This document shows, piece by piece, positions 55,435 through 64,000 of a DNA stretch of 64,000 nucleotides. The DNA is from Pseudomonas sp. MAG733B (GTDB lineage: Bacteria; Pseudomonadota; Gammaproteobacteria; Pseudomonadales; Pseudomonadaceae). The stretch lies in the NCBI RefSeq assembly GCF_036884845.1, contig NZ_CP145732.1, positions 3,720,001 through 3,784,000 of the forward strand. The letters are read 5' to 3'. Within the stretch, counting starts at the first letter, position 1, and each line of letters starts with the position of its first letter. The translations under genes and the position numbers were made by a program. The notes under the pieces are model-generated. The model had not been told where the DNA came from. It saw only the letters and a program-made list of their open reading frames with translations, and did no database searches.

Positions 55435-55627
55435 AACCACCTCTCATCCTTCAAAAAATCGCCACGACTGTCGAGCACGACAGCACCTCTAACGCGGTTG
55501 GTGCCACGGATCGGCAGAAAGTTCTACGTGCCAAAAAAATTACCTGGCAGCGCTTCCGCCCATCCTTTTCCGATTGCGCCGGGCTGGGCTTGCTGGTATC
55601 TGTACGCATAACCAGTACTTGCTCGCC

Positions 55628-57295
55628 ATGGCCCATTTTCCTGTGACTCCAAACCCGCTCGACGATCCATTCTATTACCTGAACAACTTCATGCAAGTGC
55701 TTGATTGGCTTGGGCTTCGCTATGCCGATGTACTCAGCGTTGAAGAGCAACGGTTCATTGTCGACTTCAATGGATTGCCGCGCGAGTCCCGGGCGTTGCT
55801 GGTCCGGATGGTCATGCGCAAGGGGATTCATTTCCGGGCCAGCAAGCTGCACTACGCCGAAATCGGTGACATCGCCAACGCAGCCAAACCGCTCGTGGCC
55901 CTCGGTTGGGTCGATGAACAGCTGCCGTTGTCGGTCGAGACACTGTTCGAGGTATTGCTCAAGGCTGAAGTCGTCCAGTGCCTGGGGAGCGCCATCGACC
56001 AGCCCAAAGGCAAGAAGGCCGATTGGCTGCCAACTGTGTGCGAGCTGTTTCCCGAGCCGCGTAGCTTCGGAGACTGGTGTCCCTCGCTGGCGGATCGCCT
56101 GTTCAGTCTGACCATCATGGGCCTGTGCGATCGCCTGCGCTTGATGTTTTTCGGCAATCTTTACCAGGACTGGTCCGAATTCGTGTTGGCTGACCTTGGC
56201 ATCTACACCTACGAGAAAGTCGAATTCTGCTCCGATTCCAGGGGTTTGCGCAGCCGTGAGGACGTGGACGCCTGCATGTTCCTCTATGAATGCCAGCAAC
56301 ACTTCGAGGCCGGTGAAGCGGTGGCTGAGATTGTCGAGCGGATCCACCGTCTGACGCTGATCAATCCCTGGCTGCAAAGGCGTCGCGACAAACTGCTGTT
56401 CCAGATGGCCCAGCACTGCGAACGCATCGTTGATTTTTCCACAGCGCTGACGTTGTACCGCCAGTGCGCCTACCCCGGCGCACGCGCGCGAATGATCCGC
56501 GTGCTGGAGCGTTGCGGGGAGTACGAATTGGCCCTGGATCTGGCCACTGAGGCGCAACAGTCACCGCAAAGCGCCGCCGAACAGCAGCAATTGCTCCGCG
56601 TGTTGCCCCGGTTGCGCCGCAAGCTGGGCGGGCCAGCGATGAAACGTGCGACTCCGCGGGAAATGCTGCGCCTGGACCTGCAACTGCCCAGGACCGATCC
56701 GGTGATGTCGGTGGAGTACTACGTTCAGGAGCACTTGTCGGAAGAGTCGGCACCGGTGCATTACGTCGAAAACAGCCTGATCAATTCGCTGTTCGGCCTG
56801 CTGTGCTGGCCGGCGATTTTCGCGCCGCTGCCGGGGGCGTTTTTCCACCCGTTCCAGCGCGGTCCGGTCGACCTGCTCAATGAAGATTTCCATGTGCGTC
56901 GGGCTGACCTGTTCCAGGCCTGCCTCGGGCAACTCGACGACGGGCGCTATCGGCAGACCATTCGCCAGCGCTATGCCGAGAAATGGGGCGTGCAGTCACC
57001 CTTTGTATTCTGGGGTGTACTCAGCGAGGAACTGCTGGAACAGGCCCTCGACTGCTTGCCGGCCGAGCACCTCAAACACTGGTTCAATCGCTTGTTGCTG
57101 GACATCCAGGCCAATCGCGCCGGCATGCCCGACCTGATCCAGTTCTGGCCGGAGCAAAAGACCTACCGCATGATCGAAGTCAAAGGGCCGGGGGATCGGC
57201 TTCAGGATAACCAGTTGCGCTGGCTGGAGTTCTGCCATGAGCACCGCATGCCGATTGCCGTGTGCTACGTGCAGTGGGCGGAGCAGGACGCTTGA
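55628..57295 (+). CDS. FAN1-type VRR-NUC structure-specific nuclease
   Basis: Nuclease of 555 residues similar in length to bacterial FAN1 of P. aeruginosa, which cuts 5' flaps and can unhook interstrand DNA crosslinks. The N-terminal half (YYLNNFMQVLDWLGLRYADV) is helical with a SAP-like DNA-binding region, the middle has TPR-like helices (about 250-360), and the C-terminal VRR-NUC domain shows GMPDLIQFWPEQ, IEVKGPGDRL and DNQLRW, giving the Asp-Glu-x-Lys catalytic set. The ATG at 55628 fits the family's length, though its ribosome site is weak. Its stop overlaps the start of the helicase gene, so the two are co-translated. Confidence 0.9.
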   Translation: MAHFPVTPNPLDDPFYYLNNFMQVLDWLGLRYADVLSVEEQRFIVDFNGLPRESRALLVRMVMRKGIHFRASKLHYAEIGDIANAAKPLVALGWVDEQLPLSVETLFEVLLKAEVVQCLGSAIDQPKGKKADWLPTVCELFPEPRSFGDWCPSLADRLFSLTIMGLCDRLRLMFFGNLYQDWSEFVLADLGIYTYEKVEFCSDSRGLRSREDVDACMFLYECQQHFEAGEAVAEIVERIHRLTLINPWLQRRRDKLLFQMAQHCERIVDFSTALTLYRQCAYPGARARMIRVLERCGEYELALDLATEAQQSPQSAAEQQQLLRVLPRLRRKLGGPAMKRATPREMLRLDLQLPRTDPVMSVEYYVQEHLSEESAPVHYVENSLINSLFGLLCWPAIFAPLPGAFFHPFQRGPVDLLNEDFHVRRADLFQACLGQLDDGRYRQTIRQRYAEKWGVQSPFVFWGVLSEELLEQALDCLPAEHLKHWFNRLLLDIQANRAGMPDLIQFWPEQKTYRMIEVKGPGDRLQDNQLRWLEFCHEHRMPIAVCYVQWAEQDA

Positions 57296-59571
57296 GCTAC
57301 AACATCGCCGTGCGGGCACTGTGTGAGTTCACCGCCAAGGTCGGCGACCTCGACCTGCGTTTCACCCCGTCACCGACTGCCCTGGAAGGCATTGTCGGCC
57401 ATCGTACGGTCGCCTCGCGGCGCAGCGAAGGCTACCAGAGTGAAGTGGCCCTCGAAGGCCATTACCAAAGCCTGACCGTCAAGGGCAGGGCGGACGGCTA
57501 CGATCCCGCGCAAAACTGCCTGGAAGAGGTCAAGACCTACCGGGGCGACTTGAGCAAGCAACCGGACAACCACCGACAATTGCACTGGGCCCAGGCGAAA
57601 ATCTACGGCTGGTTGATGTGCCGCAAACTGGATCTTGAGCAGATCAATTTGGCGCTGGTGTATTTCGACATCGTCAGCGAAAAGGAAACCTGTCTGGTCG
57701 AGTCTTTCAGTGCCCCGCAACTGCAATTGTTCTTCGAGCAGCATTGCGCACGGTTCCTGCGCTGGGCCGAGCAGGAAATGGCTCATCGCGAAGGGCGCAA
57801 CCGGGCGGCGCAACAATTGGCGTTTCCCCACGCCGGCTTTCGGCCAGGGCAGCGTCATCTGGCCGAATCGGTGTTCAAGGCCGTCAGTACCGGCCGGTGC
57901 CTGATGGCCCAGGCGCCGACCGGGATCGGCAAGACCGTTGGCACCCTGTTTCCGATGCTCAAGGCCTTGGCGCCACAGCAATTGGACAAGGTGTTCTTCC
58001 TCACGGCAAAGACCCCGGGGCGAAAACTGGCACTGGATGCCGCGCAGGTAATCCTTGATCGCGCCGATGCACCGCCCTTGCGGGTTCTGGAAATGATCGC
58101 CCGGGACAAGGCTTGCGAGCATCCCGACAAGGCCTGTCACGGCGAATCCTGCCCGTTGGCCCAGGGTTTCTATGATCGCTTGCCGGCAGCGCGCCAGGCT
58201 GCCAGTGAACAGAGCCAGCTCAATCAGAGTGCGTTGAGACAAATCGCGCTCGACCACAAGGTGTGCCCGTATTACCTGAGCCAGGAGATGGCCCGTTGGG
58301 CCGACGTGGTGGTTGCCGATTACAACTATTACTTCGACTTCAGCGCGCTGCTGTTCGGATTGGCACAGGCCAATAACTGGAGAGTCGCGGTACTGGTGGA
58401 CGAAGCCCACAACCTGGTGGAGCGCGGTCGTCAGATGTACAGCGCCAACCTCGATCAAGCGACCCTCAATGCTGTCCGAAAAACCGCCCCAGAAGCGTTG
58501 AAAAAGCCTCTGCAAAGGGTCAATCGCGAATGGAACACCCTGCACAATCAGCAACCCGGCGCCTATCAGGCTTATGACAAGGCCCCGGAAAAACTGCTCC
58601 AGGCGTTGTCATCGTGCAGCGCCAGTATCGGCGACTACCTGAACGATCACCCGCAAGGACTGGACAGCGCACTGCAGAACTATTACTTCGACATGTTGCA
58701 ATTCAGTCGAGTGGCCGAGCTGTTCGATGAGAACTTTCTGTTCGATATCAGCAAGCGCGATCAGGAGCGCAAACGAAGTCTCTCGCAGCTGTGCTTGCGC
58801 AATGTGGTGCCTGCCGGCTTCATCGGGCCGCGCCTGACGGCAGCGCGCAGCACCGTGCTGTTTTCGGCAACGCTCAGCCCGCGCCACTATTACGCCGATC
58901 TGTTGGGGACGCCGGCAAACACCGTGTGCATCGACGTCGAATCGCCGTTTGCCGCCGACCAGTTGCAAGTGCACATCGTCGACCGGATCTCTACCCGTTT
59001 CGTCCATCGGCAAGCCTCCGTGGTACCGATTGTCGAGCTGATCGCCAACCAGTTCGGCCAACGGCCAGGCAACTATCTGGCGTTTTTCAGCAGCTTCGAT
59101 TACTTGCAGCAAGTGGCTCAGGCACTGGCCGAACGGCATCCGCAGATCAACCTGTGGTCGCAATCCCGGGGCATGGGAGAAGAGCAACGCCAGCAGTTTC
59201 TCGATCAATTCACCGAAAGCGGCGAGGGCATCGGCTTCGCGGTACTGGGCGGGGCGTTTGGCGAAGGCATCGACTTGCCCGGTGCACGATTGATTGGCGC
59301 GTTCGTCGCGACCCTGGGGCTGGCACAACTCAACCCGGTCAACGAGCAGCTGAAACGGCGAATGGCCGCGATTTTCGGTTCCGGCTACGACTACACCTAC
59401 CTGTTTCCCGGCGTACAGAAAGTGGTGCAGGCCGCAGGACGGGTGATCCGTACGCAGCAAGACCAAGGGGTGGTGATGTTGATCGACGACCGGTTTGGCG
59501 AGAGCAAAGTCAGGCAATTGCTGCCGCGCTGGTGGTCGATCGAGTCGACGTTTTCTCCCGCATACCCGTAG
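57292..59571 (+). CDS. XPD/DinG-like helicase with Cas4-like nuclease N-terminus
   Basis: Protein of 759 residues. The first 170 hold a PD-(D/E)xK nuclease-like domain (KGRADGYDP and LEEVKTYRGD, then QLHWAQAKIYGWLM). A superfamily 2 helicase follows: Walker A APTGIGKT near 215, an iron-sulfur region with four Cys (ACEH, ACHG, ESCP, VCPY), DEAH in VLVDEAHNL, and C-terminal motifs FSATLSP, GEGIDLPG and AAGRVIRT. It unwinds DNA 5' to 3' in relatives. The TTG start overlaps the FAN1 stop (TTGA) with GGAG before it. The pairing suggests a combined nuclease-helicase repair module, for example for crosslinks or flaps. Confidence 0.9.
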   Translation: MSYNIAVRALCEFTAKVGDLDLRFTPSPTALEGIVGHRTVASRRSEGYQSEVALEGHYQSLTVKGRADGYDPAQNCLEEVKTYRGDLSKQPDNHRQLHWAQAKIYGWLMCRKLDLEQINLALVYFDIVSEKETCLVESFSAPQLQLFFEQHCARFLRWAEQEMAHREGRNRAAQQLAFPHAGFRPGQRHLAESVFKAVSTGRCLMAQAPTGIGKTVGTLFPMLKALAPQQLDKVFFLTAKTPGRKLALDAAQVILDRADAPPLRVLEMIARDKACEHPDKACHGESCPLAQGFYDRLPAARQAASEQSQLNQSALRQIALDHKVCPYYLSQEMARWADVVVADYNYYFDFSALLFGLAQANNWRVAVLVDEAHNLVERGRQMYSANLDQATLNAVRKTAPEALKKPLQRVNREWNTLHNQQPGAYQAYDKAPEKLLQALSSCSASIGDYLNDHPQGLDSALQNYYFDMLQFSRVAELFDENFLFDISKRDQERKRSLSQLCLRNVVPAGFIGPRLTAARSTVLFSATLSPRHYYADLLGTPANTVCIDVESPFAADQLQVHIVDRISTRFVHRQASVVPIVELIANQFGQRPGNYLAFFSSFDYLQQVAQALAERHPQINLWSQSRGMGEEQRQQFLDQFTESGEGIGFAVLGGAFGEGIDLPGARLIGAFVATLGLAQLNPVNEQLKRRMAAIFGSGYDYTYLFPGVQKVVQAAGRVIRTQQDQGVVMLIDDRFGESKVRQLLPRWWSIESTFSPAYP

Positions 59572-59696
59572 GATTATTTACCTTTAAAAACAGCGACATA
59601 ACTTGATGCAAACGCTCATTTGAACAATTGGCGAACGCACGCTTTATTGAAAGGGCTGGACACCACTGCCCAACTCTTTGATAAGGAAATCAAGAC

Positions 59697-60605
59697 ATGT
59701 CGCAAGCACCGAGTTACACCTACACCGAAGCGGACGTGACCAAAGCGTTCGATGACATCACGGCCACGTTGTTCACTGATAAAACCGCCGACGCCGTACC
59801 CAAACTGCTGATCACCGCAGGATTGCAAGGCTCAGGTAAAACCTACCTGCTGGAAAAAAGCCTGCTGCCGTCTGGGCGCTACGCCAATTATGTTCGTCTG
59901 TATTTGCCCGAATACCGAGAAAAGCACCCGCAATACGCCGACATGATCAAACTGGGGGTACTGCACGCGTATACCCATACCGAGAACTTTGTCCGGGAGC
60001 TCGGCGCAAAAATCTTCATCGAGGTGTTCACACGCAAATACAACATCATCATGGAGTGTGCGTTCGACAGCATCGACTTTGCCGGTATCGGGACTTACGC
60101 CAAACCCGCCGGTTATCAACTGGAAGCCCATATCGTGGGCTGCAATCAAGCGTTCGCTCACCTGTCGAGCATCAAAAGGGCGTTGAAAAGCCTGGAGCAA
60201 AAAGAGCTCGAACGGTTTGTCAGCCTCTCGGCGCTGGAAGCGAGCATGAGCAACGCCCAAGCGATCATTCTCGCGTTCGAAACGCTTGCCAAGGCCATCA
60301 GCGGTTCGCAGCTCTATTTATACGAGCGTGGCCTTGGGGTGTTGAAAGAACGAACCTTGCGCGGCCACAGCACCTACACCCAAGCAGCCAATGGTGATCT
60401 CACCATAACTTCCACCGGGGAGCCGTACTCGTACAACGCCTACAGCGCCATCATCAACAACCACATCTACGCCATGGCGGAGCGTGACGAAATGGTCAAG
60501 GAATGCCATCTGGCGCTACTGAAAGCCGGAACTTACGGCAAACAGGTTCCCGACTTTGTCTTCAACGACCTGTACACCTACATCATCAAACACGTATATC
60601 GTTAA
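59697..60605 (+). CDS. Zeta-toxin-like P-loop kinase, orphan
   Basis: Protein of 302 residues with a Walker A motif GLQGSGKT (42-49) and the Arg-x-x-His-Pro motif of zeta/PezT toxins (EYREKHPQYADM). Zeta toxins phosphorylate UDP-N-acetylglucosamine. The catalytic Asp that normally precedes this motif (Asp-x-Asp-x-Phe-Arg) appears as Tyr-Leu-Pro-Glu-Tyr-Arg, so activity may differ. No epsilon antitoxin gene lies next to it; the 125 bp upstream have no frame of the right size. AAGGA lies 9 bp before the ATG. A perfect 11-bp stem (60625-60661) follows the stop. Confidence 0.82.
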   Translation: MSQAPSYTYTEADVTKAFDDITATLFTDKTADAVPKLLITAGLQGSGKTYLLEKSLLPSGRYANYVRLYLPEYREKHPQYADMIKLGVLHAYTHTENFVRELGAKIFIEVFTRKYNIIMECAFDSIDFAGIGTYAKPAGYQLEAHIVGCNQAFAHLSSIKRALKSLEQKELERFVSLSALEASMSNAQAIILAFETLAKAISGSQLYLYERGLGVLKERTLRGHSTYTQAANGDLTITSTGEPYSYNAYSAIINNHIYAMAERDEMVKECHLALLKAGTYGKQVPDFVFNDLYTYIIKHVYR

Positions 60606-60624
60606 CAGGCTCGATTTGATCAGT

Positions 60625-60661
60625 AAACTGCCGATATACCGGCTTTTCAAATCGGCAGTTT
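60625..60661 (+). terminator. Hairpin after the zeta-like gene
   Basis: AAACTGCCGAT (60625-60635) and ATCGGCAGTTT (60651-60661) form a perfect stem around 15 bases, 20 bp past the stop. The short T run makes it a plausible terminator, and it would separate the zeta-like gene from the kinase gene. Confidence 0.6.
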
Positions 60662-60701
60662 GTCGCATACTCCAGAAATACAATCATGACGCGAGAACTC
60701 A

Positions 60702-62624
60702 ATGAGCGTGGATCGAACCAGGGCGGACGTGAATGATGAAACGCGCTTTCGTCTGCTGATCGATGCGGTGGTCGACTATGCGATCTACATGATTGATCCC
60801 GCGGGCATCATCAGCAGCTGGAACGCTGGCGCCAGGCGTTTCAAGGGCTATGAAGAAGCCGAAATTCTCGGTCATCATTTTTCGCAGTTCTACACCGAAG
60901 ACGATCGCCGTGCCGGTTTGCCCCAACGGGCGCTGGACACGGCGCTTCATGAAGGACGTTTCGAAGGCGAAGGCTGGCGGGTGCGCAAGGACGGCACGCG
61001 CTTCTGGTGCCATGTGGTGATCGACCCAATACGCGACGCGTCGGGCACTTTGCTCGGTTTTGCCAAGATCACCCGCGATCTGACCGATCGCAAGATGGCC
61101 GAAGAAACCCTCAAGCAAAGCGAACAGCAATTTCGCCTGTTGGTGCAAAGCGTCACGGATTACGCCATCTACATGCTCGCTCCGGATGGATGCGTGACCA
61201 ACTGGAATCCCGGGGCGCAGCGCATCAAGGGCTACCGGCCTGAAGAAGTCATCGGCCAGCATTTTTCCATGTTCTACACCCCGGAAGATCGGGCCGCCGA
61301 CGAGCCACAGCGCACGCTGGAGATTGCGGTACGCGACGGGCGTTTCGAGAACAAAGGCTGGCGTCAACGCAAGGACGGCACGCGTTTTTTTGCCCATGTC
61401 GTGGTCGACCCGATCTGGGGCGAAACCGGTTTATTACTCGGCTTCGCCAAGATCACCCGCGATATCACCGAGGCAACCCAAGCGCAGCTGGCCCTTGAGC
61501 AAACCCGTGAGGCACTGTTCCAGGCGCAGAAAATGCAGGCCATCGGCCAACTCAGCGGCGGGATTGCCCACGACTTCAACAATCTGCTGACCGTGATCCT
61601 CGGCAATCTGGAAATTGTCCGCAAGCGCATGCCGGACGATCCGAGAATCGCCCGCTTACTGGAAAACGCCACCCAAGGCGCCTTGCGCGGTGTGTCCCTG
61701 ACCCAGCGCATGCTGGCATTTGCCAGACGTCAGGAGCTCAAGGCCGAACCCGTCGAGATTCCGGCTCTGGTGCAAGGCATCACCGGACTATTGCGCAGCT
61801 CCCTTGGGCCTTCGGTGAAAATCGAAACCTGCTTTTTACCTGAGCCCGAACCCGTCCTGGCCGACGTCAATCAGCTGGAGTTGGCGGTACTCAACCTGGC
61901 AACCAACGCCCGCGATGCGATGCCCAATGGCGGAAAAATCGTTATCGGCACTCGCACCGAAGTCGTTCTTGAGCAGCCACATCCATCCCTGGCACCGGGA
62001 CGTTATGTCTGTCTGAGCGTGACCGATACCGGGGAGGGCATGGACACGATAACGCTGGCATCGGCGATGGATCCGTTTTTTACCACCAAAGGCGTCGGCA
62101 AAGGCACGGGCCTCGGGCTGTCGATGGTGCATGGTTTTATCGAACAGATGGGTGGGCGTTTCATCCTCAAGAGCAAGAAAGAAGAAGGCACCACCGCCGA
62201 ACTCTGGTTGCCCGTGGCCCGGGCAGGATCGGTGGTCGAATCTGTAGTCAAAGAACCGGACGTACCACAGGTTCCGAGATTGAATGTGCTGGTGGTCGAT
62301 GATGACAATCTGGTGTTGACCAGCACTTGTCTTCTGCTGGAAGACCTCGGGCATCGTGTCAGCATCGCCGAGTCCGGCGCGCAGGCGTTGCGGTTGATCG
62401 AAAGCGAGCAGCACTTCGATCTGGTCATCACCGATATGGCCATGCCACAAATGAATGGCGCGCAACTGGCACAGGCCATTCGAATCTTGAAGCCAACGAT
62501 ACCGATCGTCCTGGCGACCGGTTACGCCGAAAGCCTGGAAGGCTTTGCCGCCAGACTCCCGCGCCTGCCCAAGCCCTTTACTCAAGACAATCTGGTGGAA
62601 ATCATTGCCTTGGCAATGAAGTGA
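60702..62624 (+). CDS. PAS-PAS hybrid histidine kinase
   Basis: Cytoplasmic kinase of 640 residues. Two similar PAS domains (about 20-130 and 145-260; YAIYMIDPAGIISSWNAGA and YAIYMLAPDGCVTNWNPGA), HisKA with His290 in [11 protein letters not shown], HATPase with GTGLGLSM, and a receiver with Asp578 (LVITDMAMPQMNG). No membrane helices. The PAS domains lack the Cys of LOV photosensors, so the ligand (haem, flavin or none) is unknown. There is no cognate output protein next to it. Its 3' end overlaps the convergent antiporter gene by 23 bp. Confidence 0.92.
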   Translation: MSVDRTRADVNDETRFRLLIDAVVDYAIYMIDPAGIISSWNAGARRFKGYEEAEILGHHFSQFYTEDDRRAGLPQRALDTALHEGRFEGEGWRVRKDGTRFWCHVVIDPIRDASGTLLGFAKITRDLTDRKMAEETLKQSEQQFRLLVQSVTDYAIYMLAPDGCVTNWNPGAQRIKGYRPEEVIGQHFSMFYTPEDRAADEPQRTLEIAVRDGRFENKGWRQRKDGTRFFAHVVVDPIWGETGLLLGFAKITRDITEATQAQLALEQTREALFQAQKMQAIGQLSGGIAHDFNNLLTVILGNLEIVRKRMPDDPRIARLLENATQGALRGVSLTQRMLAFARRQELKAEPVEIPALVQGITGLLRSSLGPSVKIETCFLPEPEPVLADVNQLELAVLNLATNARDAMPNGGKIVIGTRTEVVLEQPHPSLAPGRYVCLSVTDTGEGMDTITLASAMDPFFTTKGVGKGTGLGLSMVHGFIEQMGGRFILKSKKEEGTTAELWLPVARAGSVVESVVKEPDVPQVPRLNVLVVDDDNLVLTSTCLLLEDLGHRVSIAESGAQALRLIESEQHFDLVITDMAMPQMNGAQLAQAIRILKPTIPIVLATGYAESLEGFAARLPRLPKPFTQDNLVEIIALAMK

Positions 62625-63966
62625 GCTGACGGCTGTGTCGTTCATAACGCGCCAGCATCGGTTGGGTGCTGATGCCGTGCAGCAGAATGCTCAGCGCCAC
62701 CACCGACAGCGTAAGGTCGGTGCATACGGCGGCCACCGCTGGGGGCAGGTCGTGGTTCAAGGCGTAGAACAGGTAGTAAAAGCTACCGATGCCGCGAATC
62801 CCGAACCAGCCGATCAACAGTCGTTGCGGGCCAGTCAGCAAACTCCCCCATGGCACGAGGGCAACACTCACGGGGCGAATCACGCAGAACAGCACCAGGG
62901 ATATAGCCACCGCGCGCCAGTCCCAGTGGCCAACCAGTACAACTCCGAGCAGGGTTACCAGAAACACCTCCATGGCCCGTTCCACCAGACTGCCGAAGGA
63001 CAGCATGTCGCCCATCATTATTCCGGCAGCGACCTGGGTGTCCTCCAGGTTTTCCACATCGCCATGTACGGCGGCGCCGGGTTCGACGTTTTGGTGACCG
63101 ACCACTGGCTGCACCAGGTGCTCGGCCGGGGTGTGCGAATCTCCCGTTGTTTTGACCTCCGCCCGGCGCAACCCCAGACCGGCAGCGAATACCGACAGAA
63201 AGCCATAGCCATGAACTGATTCGGCGGCGACATACGCCAGCGCAATCAGGGCGAATGTCAGGTAGTCGTTGGGGGAAAGGGTGCTGTCGGCATTGCGGAT
63301 GCGCATCGACAGGATCAAACGGCCGATTCCGCGGCCCATGCAGTAACCGATCAGCAAACCGGCGGGCACGGCCCACAACAGGCGTTTGAGCGCCCAGTCA
63401 TCGAGCCAGGCAAGGGAAGAATCGGGACTCTGTTGCAGAAACAACAAGCCGAGGATGACAAACGGGAAGGCAATGCCGTCGTTGAGCCCGGCCTCACCGG
63501 AGAGGCCAAAACGGACAGGGTCGTCATCCTTGGCATCGTTGACTTGCACCAGCGACGCCAGCACCGGATCGGTGGGCGCCAGAATCGCCCCGATCAGCAA
63601 CGATGGCCCCCACGCCAGCCCGAAGACAAAATGCAGCAACAAACTGACGCCGATGATAGTCAGGACCATCACTGGCCCCGCGAGCCCGTACGCCACTCGC
63701 CACTTGCGGTCCTTGAGCGGCAACCGCAGCTTGAGCCCGCAAACGAAAAGCGAAAACAGCACCGCGACTTCCGTCAGGTGCTCCATCCAGAACGTCGCGT
63801 CGTTGATGTCCAGCCTGAGCCAACCCAATCCTGCCGGACCGATGGCCACCCCCAGCCCCAGACACACAGCCGATGTGGTCACCGGCATCCAGCGCAGGTA
63901 TGACGAAGTCAGTGCCAGTGTCAGCAGCACGGCTCCAAGCACCGCGACCCAGACAATGAAGCTCAT
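62602..63966 (-). CDS. CPA1-type cation/proton antiporter
   Basis: Membrane protein of 454 residues with about 12 helices. The transport core motif is seen as ILAPTDPVLASLVQV and the paired Gly-Leu-Asn-Asp in GEAGLNDGIAFPF, typical of NhaP-like Na+(K+)/H+ antiporters. A hydrophilic insert (about 275-315, HTPAEHLVQPVVGHQNVEPG) splits the helices near the middle. It exchanges monovalent cations for protons. The gene runs convergent with the kinase before it and starts 34 bp from the window's right edge. Confidence 0.88.
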   Translation of the reverse strand: MSFIVWVAVLGAVLLTLALTSSYLRWMPVTTSAVCLGLGVAIGPAGLGWLRLDINDATFWMEHLTEVAVLFSLFVCGLKLRLPLKDRKWRVAYGLAGPVMVLTIIGVSLLLHFVFGLAWGPSLLIGAILAPTDPVLASLVQVNDAKDDDPVRFGLSGEAGLNDGIAFPFVILGLLFLQQSPDSSLAWLDDWALKRLLWAVPAGLLIGYCMGRGIGRLILSMRIRNADSTLSPNDYLTFALIALAYVAAESVHGYGFLSVFAAGLGLRRAEVKTTGDSHTPAEHLVQPVVGHQNVEPGAAVHGDVENLEDTQVAAGIMMGDMLSFGSLVERAMEVFLVTLLGVVLVGHWDWRAVAISLVLFCVIRPVSVALVPWGSLLTGPQRLLIGWFGIRGIGSFYYLFYALNHDLPPAVAAVCTDLTLSVVALSILLHGISTQPMLARYERHSRQLTSLPRQ

Positions 63967-64000
63967 GGCTTCGGGTCGTCAACCGACGGTGGCGCGAATG

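Noticed and set aside
57370..58554. 394-codon frame antisense to the helicase gene
   Set aside because: The sense protein carries full helicase and iron-sulfur motifs; the antisense frame is a composition effect.
1..64000. CRISPR arrays, tRNA or rRNA genes, prophage or insertion sequence
   Set aside because: No regular short direct repeats with spacers, no cloverleaf or rRNA sequence, and no transposase, integrase or phage structural gene was recognised on either strand.

Overview
The window looks like chromosomal DNA of a Pseudomonas of the fluorescens group. Supporting signs are the GC-rich, tightly packed genes, the mannitol/sorbitol (mtl) transporter with its AraC regulator, a mexS-mexT-mexEF-oprN block in the gene order known from P. 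aeruginosa, DUF1652- and FAN1-type genes, and paired inverted repeats of the Pseudomonas REP type. I found no rRNA, tRNA, CRISPR array, insertion sequence or phage gene.

Layout. 1-3.9 kb: mtlG (cut by the window edge), mtlF, mtlE and mtlR, all on the minus strand. 3.9-13.7 kb: an accessory block on the minus strand, read as a giant toxin-like gene split by one in-frame amber codon, a glycosyltransferase and a PI-PLC-like phosphodiesterase. 13.8-24.2 kb: a signalling block with a receiver protein, a CHASE3-GAF hybrid kinase with three receivers, stand-alone CheR and CheB, a receiver-kinase, another receiver, a pseudo-receiver hybrid kinase and a KaiC-like double ATPase. 24.4-25.4 kb: a HEAT/TPR membrane-anchored protein. 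25.6-29.9 kb: a second giant toxin-like gene that shares its N-terminal module with the first but ends in a pertussis-toxin-S1-like ADP-ribosyltransferase domain.

30.0-33.3 kb: a FUSC-DUF1656-HlyD efflux operon. 33.5-41.9 kb: oprN, mexF, mexE and mexT on the minus strand and mexS divergent, with a sequence matching the MexT box before mexE. 42.5-45.4 kb: a gene of unknown function followed by a MocR-type regulator. 45.5-50.7 kb: phosphoglucomutase, pirin and a UvrD-type helicase. 50.8-55.4 kb: a DUF1652 protein, an AraC regulator with an NTF2-like domain, and an amine-related set (FAD oxidoreductase, cupin, polyamine-type binding protein), then a small lipoprotein. 55.6-59.6 kb: a FAN1-type nuclease overlapping a Cas4-like nuclease/XPD-like helicase. 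59.7-64 kb: an orphan zeta-like P-loop protein, a PAS-PAS hybrid kinase and a CPA1-type cation/proton antiporter.

The strongest candidate for something new is the pair of giant proteins at 6.4-13.7 and 25.6-29.9 kb. They share an N-terminal module and have unrelated catalytic tails (Cys-His-Asp hydrolase/transglutaminase-like versus ADP-ribosyltransferase), both carry furin-like R-x-K-R motifs, and neither has a visible immunity gene. They flank the signalling block and lie with the PI-PLC-like enzyme and glycosyltransferase, so an anti-eukaryotic (for example insect or amoeba) toxin island is a reasonable inference, not a proven function.
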